Of a DNA stretch of 64,000 nucleotides, positions 44,640-56,811 are shown piece after piece. Below the pieces are notes generated by a model, which did not search any database, was not told the origin of the DNA, and saw only the letters and a list, made by a program, of their open reading frames with translations. The translations under genes and the position numbers were made by a program. The stretch is from Parelaphostrongylus tenuis (Eukaryota > Nematoda > Chromadorea > Rhabditida > Metastrongylidae). Within the stretch, counting starts at the first letter, position 1, and every line of letters begins with the position of its first letter. The DNA lies in the NCBI GenBank assembly GCA_019055375.1, contig JAHQIW010001261.1:53383-117382 (forward strand), written 5' to 3'.

Positions 44640-46400
44640 TTGTTTGCTCTCTGGAGAGGCCGTCTTGATGAACTGTAAGAAAAAAAAAATAAGAATGGGA
44701 CGCAAGCACTACTCATTGCTTGTCGGCTGAGGGTGGGTTGTTGTGAATAGATAGACCGAGCAGCTGCGATCCTTATGATAAATAAGATTTTTTCGAGATT
44801 TTTGTCTGGATTAAAGAAAATTCTAGATAAAAATTACGACCGTGTACTTCAAGAATTCCTTTGCACATGTATGCACTTTTCGTAATAAATTCAAGCTGTT
44901 CATGAGCCTTGGATTACTGACGAGTTTCATTTGGCAAAATTCCATTGCGAACTTGTTTCTCGCTCAGCAATTAATTTGAGGCGACACGGAACTTCTCAAT
45001 CGGTTCTTATAAAAAAAATTAGTGCCGGTAAATTTACATCTTTGATGAAACTCTCGATTTGTTATCTACAAAGAAGAGTTAGGCGGAACTTTCTTGAAGG
45101 CATAGTCTGTCTAGAAAGAAGTGGGAAAACTTCAAACAGACAGACAAATAATTTGTGTTGTCTTCTTGCTATAAGACAATAAATTCTTGACTAAAACAAA
45201 CAACCCCTTGCAAATTCTGCAGAATCTAGGAGCATTAGTAGAAAACTTGCAGTCGTTAAACAAATGATGTAAGAATTAGTCGCTATATAAAAAATACAAG
45301 GGCAATGTTTATTTCTCCGGATATAGCAGGAAAATTGCAAAAATCAACGGCGCTTTATAAATACCTGGCCTTGTTAACTTGAAGCAAACTTAACAAAAGC
45401 TGCAGCTCATATTTGTCTCGATCACGTTCTCAGGAACATACGCTTCATTTTCTCATCTTAGTATATTGGCAACTCCAGTAGAATAAAGGATTGTTCTCCT
45501 TTGAAACAGAACTCCTTGCTTCCTAAAAGTGTATTTTCTATTATTTGATGCGCTACTCCATATTTCGTTCCTTCTATGAGTAGAGCTCTATAACCATCTT
45601 ATATTTCTTCGGTTTCTGATTCCTTTCACAAAATTCAGCAGATGTTGTTCCTTTTACCATTATTCACCTTCGCTTACAGAAAAAGAATTGGTAGTTATCA
45701 TATTTTATGGATTAATAGTACTATCATAGTGGTGAGGGAGACACCAATGGAAACACCAAAGTCACTTCGCAACGTTTCGTTTTTGTCAATCGATTTCTCC
45801 TTCAGTAAAGTTGTTTCGAAAGTGCATTCCTAACGGTGTTTCTTTCAGTGCGAATTCCCTTATTCTTGGGAAAGTCAGAATTTGTGACGCATCAACACAA
45901 ATAAATGGTGGAAGGCGAATCTGAGACACGCTCTAAGGTGGTTCACGCAGCGAAGTGTTTTCTCAGAAAACACTTACACATACGTCGCCCTTGTTCATAA
46001 TTTGACATTAATTTCTCCACTAACTAGTACTGTGCGCTGTTAAAAATGAAGTCTCTTACAAATATCGAACTTGACGGATTTTGTTTAGAATCTATTGCAA
46101 GTAATGTCTAAAATGGTGGAGCAATCAAAAAACTGCTAGAACGTCTGCCACACCACTTCAGTGACATTGTGCTTAGCACCGAATCCGTTGTTGCCATAAA
46201 AGTAATATGTTGCAAAAAGCCGTTTACGAATGAATAAAAGTTGAAGGCTTGAATTAACTTCAAACCGTTGATTAACCCTACTGGGTGCTGTCATGTTATA
46301 CACATCACCATCGACGCCTTTGCTCTGTGTTACTACCAACCGCATTCGAATCCTTTTTTTTTTTTACTATAGTTGGTCATCCCTCAATGGTACTCACTCA
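44640..46400. other. No gene recognised
   Basis: A candidate signal-peptide-like start MLFLLPLFTFAY at 45642 could be the first exon of the gene at 46836, but no supporting junction was established. Otherwise AT-rich sequence. Confidence 0.35.
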
Positions 46401-46835
46401 GAAAACACAAAGTCTGATCATTGGTTAGGCTAAAGAAATGGTCTGAATCGAAGATAATTTTTCTTCAGTCGTGTGTACACCATTTGCTAGATTTTATAGA
46501 AGCTGGAAGTGAGCAGTCCCAAAAACATGGACAGACTTGCTACCGACTTCCTTGCAATTCAGATGTTAACCATTGGGACTATGTTGGGATGTGGAGTGAT
46601 GCCACCAGGTCTAGGTAATGAATAGTGCAAATTTATTTTATTATTTATCACTATTTACTATTTGTTATTATATTTACTAGTTATCTAGTGCAAATCACAC
46701 TACTAAATAGGTGTGGTGAGTTGAAGCTTCAAATGAAAGGGTCTTGCAATTTTAACACAAAAAGAGACTACAAAAATCATTTACTGAACGGATACAAGTT
46801 TCCATGCTCAACACAAAGACAAACAATTTTTTCAG

Positions 46836-46984
46836 CGAGAACTGTTGGTTTCAACGTCACCGGCTTTACTTTGCCTGTTTCTATGGTTTACACTGGGAAT
46901 CCTACTCTTCCTGCTAGGTTTCCCAGCATTCACACAACCAGTGGAGCGGTACAAGCATTTCTAACACGTATTGTGATGCAAACA
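46836..46984 (+). CDS. Unnamed family gene, exon with RIVMQT
   Basis: Acceptor attttttcag; reads RTVGFNVTGFTLPVSMVYTG, NPTLPARFPSIHTTSG, AVQAFLTRIVMQT; donor aca|gtgagt. One base is needed from an upstream exon. Confidence 0.65.
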
Positions 46985-48783
46985 GTGAGTTGGTAACTCT
47001 TGGATCTCACTTTCTTGCAAATTTTTAAAAGTTGCAGTAGGTGAGCTCCACTTTCTGAGAAATTTCTGGTGTACGAGTATCAGTGTTGCTTGCTTCATTA
47101 CATTTTACTCGAGACAACTTTGAAGGATTTCTAAAACGTGGAAACTTCACTTCTAGGTCTATGATGTTCTCCAACAGCAAGGTCGCGTCGTTCTTCTTCC
47201 TGACGCAATGATCTCTTCTATTCTGGATCAACTTAATGTTAGGATCAGCTACAACCCACTTGAATGCAAGGCAATTGAAGCTAATCCAATGGGCCCGTGT
47301 AAGTGTTCAGCATTCAAACTACGTGAGGATATTACACTGCTAACGCATAAGAACACATGTAAAACTGAATTTTCTCAATGTTGTTGCGAAAATCATCTCA
47401 CATTGAAAATGGGAAAACGCCTCAGATGTAGAAGGAGACTAAAATTAGTTTGTTTTCCGAAGCCTCTTCGAATGCTTTGAGACTAACGCCCTTCTACTTG
47501 AATACTTAGATGACCCTTATTCACAAGTGGTGCGGGCTTAGCTCAAATTTCTTTCCTTTCTCACTCGGGCAGATGTCGTTCATGGTGGTGGCCTGTTTCA
47601 AACCTGGTGACGTTCGGAGCAATTCGTTGTCTTGATTGTTTTTTGAAGAATAGTATTCCTGATCAAGTTGTCCTTAATCAGTAGGTCATTTTCGTGAGAG
47701 ATGTTTTGTAGATAGACCTTTTTCAACGCGGTTCTTATTTTTTTTTTCTTTCTTCTGATTCGATAATTGCAACTCTGCGTTCGCATTCGTTAGACTTTTC
47801 AGTTTCAATCTATACTTTTCGGGAGATTAATCATTGTGTACAGAGGACATTAAGGGCCTAATTCTTTTCTTGTAAAGTGGAACACTCCTGCTTCTTTCCT
47901 GTCTGCACAATTTGAGCAATTTCACAAACATTGAACTTCTGGGGGCACCGCGGCCTAGTGGTTGTGATGTTGCCGAGGACGCGCATGAACGATTCGAATG
48001 CTAGAAGTACTGGGATCCGCCCAATAAAAATTTTGATGACGGGTAGCGTAAAAATATAGATAAATAAATAAATAAATAGGTAAATGGATAGAATTTCTAT
48101 TTGCAGTGGAAAATTTTAGCACTTCTTTTTCAAACATTAACAGAATGATAAACGTTTCGATTGTCCTACATATTTTCTTACTGTATTCTTAAAGCCGTTG
48201 TAAAGTTTAACTTAGAGATTTATCGCACACACTGTGACAAATTGTTACGACTCGCGAAAGAACAAAAACCGCTACTGAGAAATCTAATCTTTGTCTTAAT
48301 GAATACACATAATTTTTTATATAAGTATTTTTAGTTCAATAAGACAAATGCAAAGCGCTGGATTTAGTGTGAAAAAAACTAGTTTCTGCATGTACCATAT
48401 TTCTTAGTGAGAGCAAATGTTTGAATAACGAAATTGCTTGCAGTTCGACACGCTATGCATCCACACTGCATCGTCTTCCGCAACGCAGTGACTGGCTTAT
48501 GCCTTATGGGTGGAGAGGAGGAGCTATGTGTGATTGAGCCCGATTATGAATATTGGTGCCATTGCCGGCACTCACAAGTCAATCTCAGGAACTCTCACGG
48601 TTTGCAAATTTTCATTTTGTTTAACTTTGCTTAGCAAAGAAATCTTTCGTGTAGACTACAAATGTCATCATGGCGTTTTGGTCAAGAGAGATGTGGCAGA
48701 GTGTAGTGGACAGAGCAATGGAAATATTAGCATCGGGCCAGTTAGGACTGTACTTCTACACGGCATTTGCGACCGTCACCTAG
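46836..48783 (+). CDS. Gene of unnamed, probably nematode-restricted protein family (3' part; one frameshift)
   Basis: Four exons were resolved: 46836-46984, 47157-47298, 48444-48599 and 48655-48783. Acceptors ttttttcag, acttctag, cttgcag, cgtgtag; donors gtgagt, gtaagt, gtttgc; phases match at each junction. The product reads RTVGFNVTGFTLPVSMVYTG, AFLTRIVMQT, VYDVLQQQGR, LLPDAMISSILDQLNV, NPLECK, CIVFRN, GAIAGTHKSISGTLT, TTNVIMAFWSREMWQSVVDR, ending TAG at 48781. Exon 48444-48599 changes frame between ELCVIE and IMNIGAIAG, needing one indel; this could be a real lesion or a sequencing error. AATAAA at 48811. A possible upstream exon at 46421-46614 (HWDYVGMWSDATR) is unproven because its phase does not fit. 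Function unknown. A - strand pseudogene of the family lies at 2059-2393. Confidence 0.7.
47157..47298 (+). CDS. Unnamed family gene, exon with VYDVLQQQG
   Basis: VYDVLQQQGRVVLLPDAMIS, SILDQLNVRISYNPLECK, AIEANPMGP, donor t|gtaagt. Confidence 0.7.
47945..48082 (+). repeat. tRNA-derived SINE with TAAA tail
   Basis: gcaccgcggcctagtggttg (A-box region), acgattcgaatgc (B-box-like), ctagaagtactgggatccg, and a tail of ataaataaataaata. Lies inside an intron of the unnamed family gene. Confidence 0.6.
48444..48599 (+). CDS. Unnamed family gene, exon with SISGTLT (frameshifted)
   Basis: Starts with two bases completing a codon (t + tt). First frame CIVFRNAVTGLCLMGGEEEL; second frame NIGAIAGTHKSISGTLT. 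Donor acg|gtttgc. Confidence 0.7.
48655..48783 (+). CDS. Unnamed family gene, terminal exon
   Basis: TTNVIMAFWSREMWQSVVDR, AMEILASGQLGLYFYTAF, ATVT, TAG. Open throughout. Confidence 0.75.
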   Translation, partial: TTNVIMAFWSREMWQSVVDRAMEILASGQLGLYFYTAFATVT

Positions 48784-48810
48784 AGCGTAAATTTGGCAGT
48801 GAATGTTCAA

Positions 48811-48816
48811 AATAAA
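48811..48816 (+). terminator. Candidate polyadenylation signal
   Basis: AATAAA 28 nt after the TAG of the preceding exon. Confidence 0.55.
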
Positions 48817-49429
48817 CCTTACACCTTTGGATTTTCTGTTTACTTTTTCTTCACAGAGGTGTCAACATATTACTCCACAGTAAATGCATTCATGCAAAAT
48901 TTCAGTGTTGAATTAAAATGCGTTTTTTCGGATGTGTCATCTTTAGCAATAACTAAAAATTTTTTTCTCATTAAATGATAAAAAAATTTCTCACGTTTAT
49001 GAATAAAGGAACTGCATATCCGTACGAGAATACTGTAAGAGCTTTTTACAAATGCACTCGCTCATCATCGAAGAGATGTCATTTAAAACATTGATTAGAT
49101 AACGAGATTAATAGGCAATAATTCTCATAACATCTTCGATTAGATTTCGAAATCTCACTTTTCACCATCGCCCCGTTTTGGCCTTCCATCAGTTTCATCA
49201 AATCAACTTTCTTTAGTATAACACTTGAATGCTAAGGATTCTGACGATGTAGAAAGTTATAGGAAGTTTTAGGTGGTTATTAGGAAGTCCAATAATTATT
49301 CAGGGAAATTTCTAATGTTATTGCCTTATCTGGGTGAGATCCTGTGGCCAAGTGGCTAAACGTGATTTCCTTTCGAACTATGCCATTGAGAGAGCACCTT
49401 TCATTGGAAAAGTCTTCAAAAGATTGATT

Positions 49430-49690
49430 ATCAGTACCCAATATCTGTCAGCATAAGTGGGTTCCATATCGATAGGGACTTGTCACGCCAGACCGTTGAC
49501 GGTTGGATGTTGACAGACAACACGCTGCAGCTGTAGAAAAAGAGGTGTCGAAACGAGTGTCGATAGTGCAATGGTTCAGCAAGCGCCCACGTACAGGTGA
49601 AATGGAGTTCGAATTGAAGCTGACGCGAAAGTTTTGTCACACCTCACTTTCATACCATCTTTCGGCTTATTGTTACGTCATACCACCGCA
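49430..49690. repeat. Diverged foldback with tRNA-like arm
   Basis: The plus-strand arm at about 49556-49640 (cgatagtgcaatggttcagc, gagttcgaattg, gacgcgaaagttttgtcaca) matches the element at 37127. The left arm is barely recognisable. Confidence 0.45.
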
Positions 49691-49699
49691 AAAGGTGGT

Positions 49700-50607
49700 C
49701 AAATAGAGATGAATTCTGATTCATTATCAAAGTCTTCGTCTTCGAGACTAACCATCACGAAAGTTTTTATTCTGCTCTTTGATGCTGGACGGTTCCTTAA
49801 CAAAACAGATTACAGAAGGGTCAGATCAGTCAAGTCAATTAGAAACGAATGCACGAACGCGTGTCAAAGGAGATCTGGTAAGCGAGAAAACGTTATTCAG
49901 GCATAATTTCCTCTCTACTGAGTTGGAATCGATGTGACTGTAAAGGTCTACATCACCAAAATGCATGACGTAGACAAGGGACACGTTCAATCGAGCACTG
50001 AATAGGCGAAGACGCTGAAGGGCTAGCAGAACAAATTCCCTTTCTAATAAGTTTATTTTCAACCTGGTCATCCGAGAAAATATTGATTGGGCATGCCAGT
50101 ATGTAAAGAAACGCGGTATTCTAAACACACCATATTGAATGCTGTTGATTAGGTCTGCTGCCTGAAAACGTCATTAGAATTTGATTTGATTAAAACACTC
50201 ACACCACTGCCAGCTGAATACTTAGGAATTGCAGTGATTTTTCTCATTGGCAGAGATTTACCGACGTGGTTCGATATTATAGTGAATGTGCAAGGGAAAT
50301 GCCGTTGCGGCAATTGTTCGTGGCTTAGCAGTTCAGCAAAATAGAATTGTTTAATATTAGGTCTTCAGCTAAGTTTCCAAACTTCATTCAAAATCAAAAA
50401 TTTATTGTTCCAAGTTGATGAAAGTGTCAAGTAACATAAACTGAAGTTTTCTCCGTCTGCCTGGATGCAATTCTTCCAACGCTCCTGCAAAAAATCAGTT
50501 CCGAGCTTAATATATTTGCACTCACTTGTCTCTCTATGGAGCCGTCACGGGAAGTCGTTTGTAACTTACTGCTTTACAAGTTTTAAATGTCAAAGTTTCA
50601 AACTTCA
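49700..50607. other. No gene recognised; end of duplication unit A
   Basis: Short open frames on both strands without recognisable features. 50608 is the junction with unit B. Confidence 0.45.
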
Positions 50608-51844
50608 AGTTTTTGCAAATCGGCAGCCCTTGAGTAGGTTACTCTTTCAAGACGCTATGGTCGTCTTCGTACTATGATCATTTACAGGCAATTTTTGTTG
50701 AAAAGAGCTTTTCCACTATAATTTCCATAATCATTTTATAGCATGAGGAGCGGCTATTTAATTCTGTGCTTGGTTTCTGAAAAATCGATCGCCGCGCTGT
50801 AGCCGCTTCTAGAGAAAATTACGTTTCACACTTGAAGTTTTCTTCGCACATGAGGGTTATATATGCAGCAGAAGTTTATAAGCGGTATAGAGGAAAATCG
50901 TTGACTGTCGGAAATCACGACAAATCTAGAGAATTCTTCTGAAACGGAGAGAAGTTTTTCTAATTAAGTGGCTAATATCTCATTCCTTTGGAGCGAATTT
51001 GAATTCGGTGCGCTCAGCACAATACAATAGGCACGCGATATTCGTCATTTGAATAGATATTTTCCCTTTCTTTCGGAAAGTTCTCAGGTTTCTCGTATCA
51101 CTTTGACCTCCAGTACTTTTTTATACACCTCTACCATTTTTCTTCTTATGTAACTCTTATATGAGAAGAAGATTGAAAACAGTAGAACGTATGTCGAGAG
51201 TGATAGTGTGGCCTGCATAATATGTCACCTTATTGGTATCTTTCAATAGTTTTTGATTGTTTTGCATGCTTCACGCCTTGGGGCCTCCATATAGTCATAG
51301 TAGGGACTTTGTTCTATCGTTCTAATTGAGATCAGCTCTTTTTCTATCTTTAATAACGTAATTAATCCTATGAAAATCAAAAGCGAAGGTTTAAGTACTT
51401 GGGGACAAACGTAATCTTCTTTTCCCCACTACAGTACACTGAAGTCTTTAAAGACATGCCACCTACTGTGGTACTTTTCCTCCTTTAAGTTAGCAGATGA
51501 CTACTAAATTCTAGCGTTTCTCTTGGCTCTACAACGCATCAGGAAATAAGGCGTTTGAGAAATCAAATACATTATTGAATCGCCAAAATCTAGGATATCA
51601 AATGTCTATTATAAGTCAGTGAAAAATCTTTGTCCATCGAAAGTGGAAAAAAGTGTTAAAATGGCCCAAGCCGTCAAAAAGATCAATTTGTCAATTGATA
51701 ATTGTAATGCACTTACATGAAAACAACTGTCGTAGAATAGCTTCCCCATGTGAAGAACTGCTACACCTATGAAGTATTGTCTCAGTATAATTTCCAGTTT
51801 CTGATCCATTCATTGTTGTGCTTACTTTTGCTCATCGCTATCAG

Positions 51845-51925
51845 ACCTGATCTGTCGTCAACATCTCATCGGCGGGCGGTCTACAGTATACCTTCAATGT
51901 TCCGTACGGTGTTGGAAAAACGGCG
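51845..51925 (+). pseudogene. SDR copy 3 exon 5
   Basis: 81 nt; one base lost before VNISSAGGLQYTF. PYGVGKTA retains the YxxxK pair. Donor gcg|gtgcgc. Confidence 0.8.
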
Positions 51926-53035
51926 GTGCGCCGTTTACTCAAGCATTTGAACAGCGTTATGATACAAATCCTCAAGCAACAGCCTGTAATCAAATCAACA
52001 CCTAATCAAATAACAAAAGTCGCCTTTCACTTAGGCGCCATAAATCGATGGTCGCGTTAACCCGTTCCTCCTCTCCTGCCGCTCCAGCCCTCGGCCCGTG
52101 AAATGGCCAATGTGTCGTTGCTCACATGTTTCAATCAATTTTGTTTTCCCTACTACACTGCGTAGAACCGTTCTTCCCAGAAAATAGGCACTCCGTTGGA
52201 GTTACTAAATATTACGCTGTCGAATGATTACTGACAATTCAAAGAAAGAGCTACGCCTTGCGAGAAAAACACGTGTGCGAAACACGAGTGTTTTTCTTCT
52301 ATTGAAGCATTATGATGAAAAATTTTCAAAAAACGGGCCGTGCACCGCGCTAACGAGAGATTTAAGCTTTCAAGTCATTGCTAGCACTTTTATGAAAGTT
52401 CTTGTTCGGCGAAAGGGATCAGTTTTTGATTCCGTGGCGTCTAACGGAGAAGTATCTCATTTTTCTGGCTTACACTTGCCCAACTGAACGTGCATGTTGT
52501 CCAGCTTGAATAGAGGAGACGCAAGAAATGAACGCATTCTGTTCTTCGGTATTTCGCGAACCCTTTCTGATAGATGACAGAAATTCGAAGACTTTTTTTT
52601 TTGCTTTACAAAGTTTGAGAGGATAATATGCAACACAACGGCGGAGAAAACTTGGCGTTTGTCGTTTATGGAAAATATATCGTATTAGTTCTAAAATCAA
52701 CCAAATACCCTACTAGGCTCGCGTAAGGCGCAAACACATAACGTGGAAGATTTTACCGGTGAGTGACATTCTGTGAAAAAAGGTGTCACATAATTTGTTG
52801 AGGTGCAGGGCACTGGCTTTATTATCACCTTTCCCATTCAAATCTTCCTCCTTTTTGTTATTGAAGGAAGTTACGTATTGCGGTGAGAAAACTTTGGAAT
52901 GCGTTGAATTCTATACCTACATCATGGCGTACTTGTGATGATTTGTTGGGAAACCCTCCTACACATTATAGCGTACGGGTGGTGCGCTTTAGGTTGGGGT
53001 GTTACTGGTTACGAGTTTAAGTTTTTTTTTTGTAG

Positions 53036-53182
53036 ATAGATCGAATGTCTGCTGATATGGTGGTTGAGTTAAAGCAATACGGTGTTTCTATAGTGTCACT
53101 ATGGCCTGGTATGGTCAAAACTGAACTCTCTGAGATGCTGCGTGATGAAAACAAATTAGAAAAAATGGTCCAGCAGTCGAGG
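53036..53182 (+). pseudogene. SDR copy 3 exon 6, undamaged
   Basis: 147 nt with a good acceptor tttttgtag and donor agg|gtattc. It is the reference that exposes the 10-bp deletion in copy 1 and the lost acceptor in copy 2. Confidence 0.85.
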
Positions 53183-53599
53183 GTATTCTTTATCATTGAT
53201 TTTTTTATTGTTAATTTTTTTTTAAATTCCGTATACAGACAGTTTATTATTTTCAACATGCTTATTTCAAACCATTTTGTTTACGATCCTCGTAGGGAAG
53301 AAAACATTTTTGGTGTGTCATAATTGTCATGAGTTCAAATCGTTAACAGCTGTAAGATAACGGTGTTTCTGCAGAACCTGCATGACTAGGTGGAGCCTGC
53401 GTTGTCAGCTAACGATGGTTGCATCAACGTAGAAGCTTTTCAATTTAATCAACGCAAACCAGCATCAATTTGTGCAGTTCCTTTTTTTTTGACATAACGC
53501 GATAGGTTAGCAATCAGTTCCGCTCACTCAGGGGACTCGATAAATACTATGCTTTATAGTTCTACGACCACTACAACAGATATTATGTTATGATCCATC

Positions 53600-53835
53600 C
53601 GTCACAATTCAAAGGATACGTCGTGCATTCGACATCCCTAAGCATCTTAAAGGTGGTTGAATGCATATATGATTTTTCTAATAACTTAGGTAGCCTATCA
53701 ATGTATCTAGTCAGTGCTGCTATCCTCCCAGGTAGGTCTGGTTGTGGTTTGGTGAATCCGAGAGGGTTATGTTGATGTGTGGGACGTGAGATCGAGTTAA
53801 TGACCACAAGTCTATGGCAGAGCAGTTCTAACCAT
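53600..53835 (-). repeat. SINE, inverted, unit B
   Basis: Ortholog of 31021-31245 after the duplication. Confidence 0.6.
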
Positions 53836-55408
53836 CGCGACATACGAGTAACAATTAGAGAATAATCGTTGTCAGCTATAACGCTCAATAGTTGCCCATT
53901 GGAATTTTGTTGCAGCATCGGCTAATTGAAAGGTGATAGTATGTAGGCGTTATCAATGAACAGTCCTTTTATAAATCCGTTGCACATATCCGCCTTATGA
54001 CGCTGAATATGCCCATAACATATACATAAGTTTCGGATAATCGAACGTTCATTTGTATTAATACCCTTTGACAAATACACAGTACGAAGAGCAACCCCTT
54101 AGAAATCAACCATCAAGTGTTGCACAGGCTGTTACAGTTTACATGCTGGATAGAAGCACTTTACTTATTTTTTGAGAGAGCTTGACTGTTATTTCATCAG
54201 CACTGAGCGTAACGTGAAATTAGAAGCCGACTTTTTGCATTGTACCTGAGCTTGACAGCTCAATAAGTATTTTCTAACTCATGACTATCACGCGATCGTG
54301 AAAAAGCTTTGTTTGAGATGTCAACTTTGATTAAAGTGTTACATTTTCGGCTAACGTTTTGTTGTTCCTCAGAGTCGGTGATCCGGCTCGACAGTCACTG
54401 TTATATCCTCCGATAAGAGTAGTAATCGCATCGAGTCGAATTCGTGGAGCATTACTTTGTATAATCACATCATCCGGCGTTTTCTTCCATGCAGAACGGT
54501 TCTTATGGTGCTTCTTCGCTGGTAGTCATTTGTTTTTTCCCCAAAAAAATTCCCTCTTCAACATTTGTATCATTATCACGTGGATTTGAAACGTAACATG
54601 AAAGATGAAAATCACCTATTGAGTTAATGAATTTACGAATAAATAGATAGCTTATCTATGGAAGAATACGTCTATTTATTTGGACATATTCTTCATTGCA
54701 TTTTTGAGCAAACACGAGGCCCTCGATAAAATTTATTCAGCTCACGTTTTGAAGTCTTCGTATTGTTTGAATCGAGTCTGATACGAGTTGATGGTTTTGG
54801 GAGGTGGGTTGTTCTCTACGTTGTAGCTGTTCTCGTTTTTGAAGTCAAATTCATTGAAGTGGAACACCATTCTATTGAAAGATCTTACCCAGCACTGCTC
54901 TTTTTACAGAACATATGTTTACCAAAGGCTGCCGTACATTTGATCCGCTTTTTTTTTTTGAAGGCGCTTTCGGCAGAAGTTGATGTCATACTGGCTGTTT
55001 ACATAGTATAGCGATATATTTCTGAAAACCGACTTTTATTCAACCACGTCATAAGTAATCAATGTTTTCGTTGGTTGCCAATCACACACTCCATCAAAAA
55101 TCACTTTAATCACGTGAACTTGAACGTTTCAGTCTTTATCTTCGTGTGTGATTTGCTTATTTGAGATGCAGCATCTTTTCAAGAGGATCTACAGGTTTAT
55201 GTTAAAAAATCTTTGTAGAGAGGGAGTAATTCAGCATAATTAGTTATAGGAGTGGCAACATGTTATATTACTCTTTTGTTCGCAGGTCTCAGTCCAAAAA
55301 TGAGAAATCTGTGGCAGTCATAGAGGACCGTAGTTGAGTTATTGGTCTTGTATTGATGTGTTATATTTTAACAATTCATTAAAAGTCATTATGCAGACTT
55401 TATTTTAG

Positions 55409-55566
55409 AACCAGTTGGATAGGGCTTTCAAGCAAAGCGAGTCCTACCGAATCTGTCGGTAAAGCCATTGTGGCGTTAGCTGCAGATGCAAAAGTGCAAA
55501 AAGAGTCAGGAAAAGTTTTGATGACTGATGACCTTGCTAACGAATATGGTTTTAAGGACATTGATG
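55409..55566 (+). pseudogene. SDR copy 3 exon 7 (one-base insertion)
   Basis: NQLDRAFKQSES, then an extra c shifts the frame. Downstream DLANEYGFKDID is readable in another frame. Donor g|gtgagg. Confidence 0.8.
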
Positions 55567-56081
55567 GTGAGGAGATGACGTGTGACTGTCTCGTAAATTG
55601 GAGGCCGCACTCCAATTTCCGGCAAAAAATTCGATTTTCTTTACGTTTCGAAAGAACTTTTTTGTTAGTACAGTTTTTTCTTTAGATATTCGTTAATACA
55701 CTTTTTTTCACTTTCACTTAATCAAATGTTTTCCAGTATAAGTGGAGCAAGAGTGTTGAATTACGAAAGAAATCATGCGACAGCACAACAGTTTACAGAA
55801 CTGTTCGCCATAAGACGATGATCAGACCATTTTTTTGAAAAATATATTGTTCACGTACTTACGAAAAGAAAAGGGATATGAATTTTCTATGAACGCTGTA
55901 TGAAGTTAAGCAAAAAGTTCCGTGTTGTTAAAGATTGTGTTGTTTCATCACTAGCTGAAAATTGAATACCTTCGCCACAGCATTCTTCTCAAACTTTCGA
56001 ACTGATGGTGCTTAGTTAGCGGTTTCCTGTCAATGCAGAAAAAATACCCTGGCATCAAGTTTTCAGTTGGGAGTTGTGCAA

Positions 56082-56412
56082 ATATACCCAATGATAAAGA
56101 GTGATGTTCAAAAACATATGCGTCAGCTGGGATTCGAGCCCACATCTCACCGTTTCCGGGTGCGCGTGCTGACCGTTACACTACCGCGACCCGTTTTGCA
56201 CAGCACTCTTTCCACGCTACAATGCGTTATCAGCTATCTGTTATCCGTTGTCAACACGTTATCTGTGGTAGCGTAGAAAGATTGATGTCAGAAACAGGCG
56301 TCGGTAGTACAACGGATGAGCATCGCGCCCCCGGATAGGGTGAAATGTGGGCTCGAATCCATCTGACGCAAATATTTTTTACACATCACTCTTTATCACT
56401 GAGTATATTATA
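56082..56412. mobile_element. Foldback element with tRNA-like arms, unit B
   Basis: Ortholog of 37127-37455. Left arm, minus strand: T arm gtggg-ctcgaat-ccca with A-box ggtagtgtaacggtcagca. Right arm, plus strand: ggtagtacaacggatgagca with gtgggctcgaatcc. Confidence 0.65.
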
Positions 56413-56767
56413 GGATCTTTCCACCGCTAAAGTCAGCCAAATAAAAAGCATCCAAGTTGTGCAAACACTTGATGTTCTCTCGACTGAGTAAAGCATCAAA
56501 CCGTGCAGATTATTGTTTTAATTCAGACTTAGTAATTTTTCGCTTTTTCTTTTCAATGCAGATTCAAAAGACATGGCGCGGTTTCTTAAAAATCGCTCAT
56601 TCACAATTCAAGCGTCTCTCATTTATTTTATAACCAATCGACTCCCACAGCTGATATGGGTAACATCTCTCAGCTGTTCCTCATGATGTACCACTGAAAG
56701 CCATGAATACTTGAATGTTTTCATTATCATTTGAGCCAACTTGTGGTCTGGCAAGGGCTCTTGTACA

Positions 56768-56811
56768 GCCCGATACACGTGTTTTCGTCCTTATAGACTC
56801 GCAAGTCGGGC
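56768..56811 (-). ncRNA. Decayed family 2 hammerhead
   Basis: Minus strand: helix I GCCCGA/UCGGGC perfect, helix II GUC/GAC, an extra A in the GAAA segment, but the core half reads CUUGCGA. Helix I conservation with a broken core suggests recent decay. Confidence 0.55.

Larger units (their letters stand above)
27724..50607. repeat. Segmental duplication, unit A (about 22.9 kb)
   Basis: Sequence beginning agtttttgcaaatcggca at 27724 recurs from 50608, and unit B then tracks unit A in order to the window end: SDR exons 5-7, SINE, tRNA-like foldback, hammerhead palindrome, paired 0.86-kb repeats and mariner relic. Because B starts where A would end, this is a direct tandem duplication. Divergence is visible in every stretch, so it is not recent. 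Unit A alone holds SDR exon 8 and the hammerhead insertion at 38765. Confidence 0.85.
51845..55566 (+). pseudogene. DHRS1-like: DHRS1-like SDR pseudogene, copy 3 (exons 5-7 only)
   Basis: Exons 5 (51845-51925, one base deleted), 6 (53036-53182, intact, IDRMSADMVVEL through KLEKMVQQSR) and 7 (55409-55566, one base inserted after QSES). Exons 1-4 lie outside the duplicated segment, and exon 8 was removed by the 3.7-kb deletion in unit B. No start, no cofactor loop, no terminal exon: a gene fragment made by the tandem duplication. Confidence 0.85.

Noticed and set aside
44900..44945. Hammerhead at ctgacgagtttcatttggc
   Set aside because: No GAAA follows the would-be helix II and flanks do not pair.
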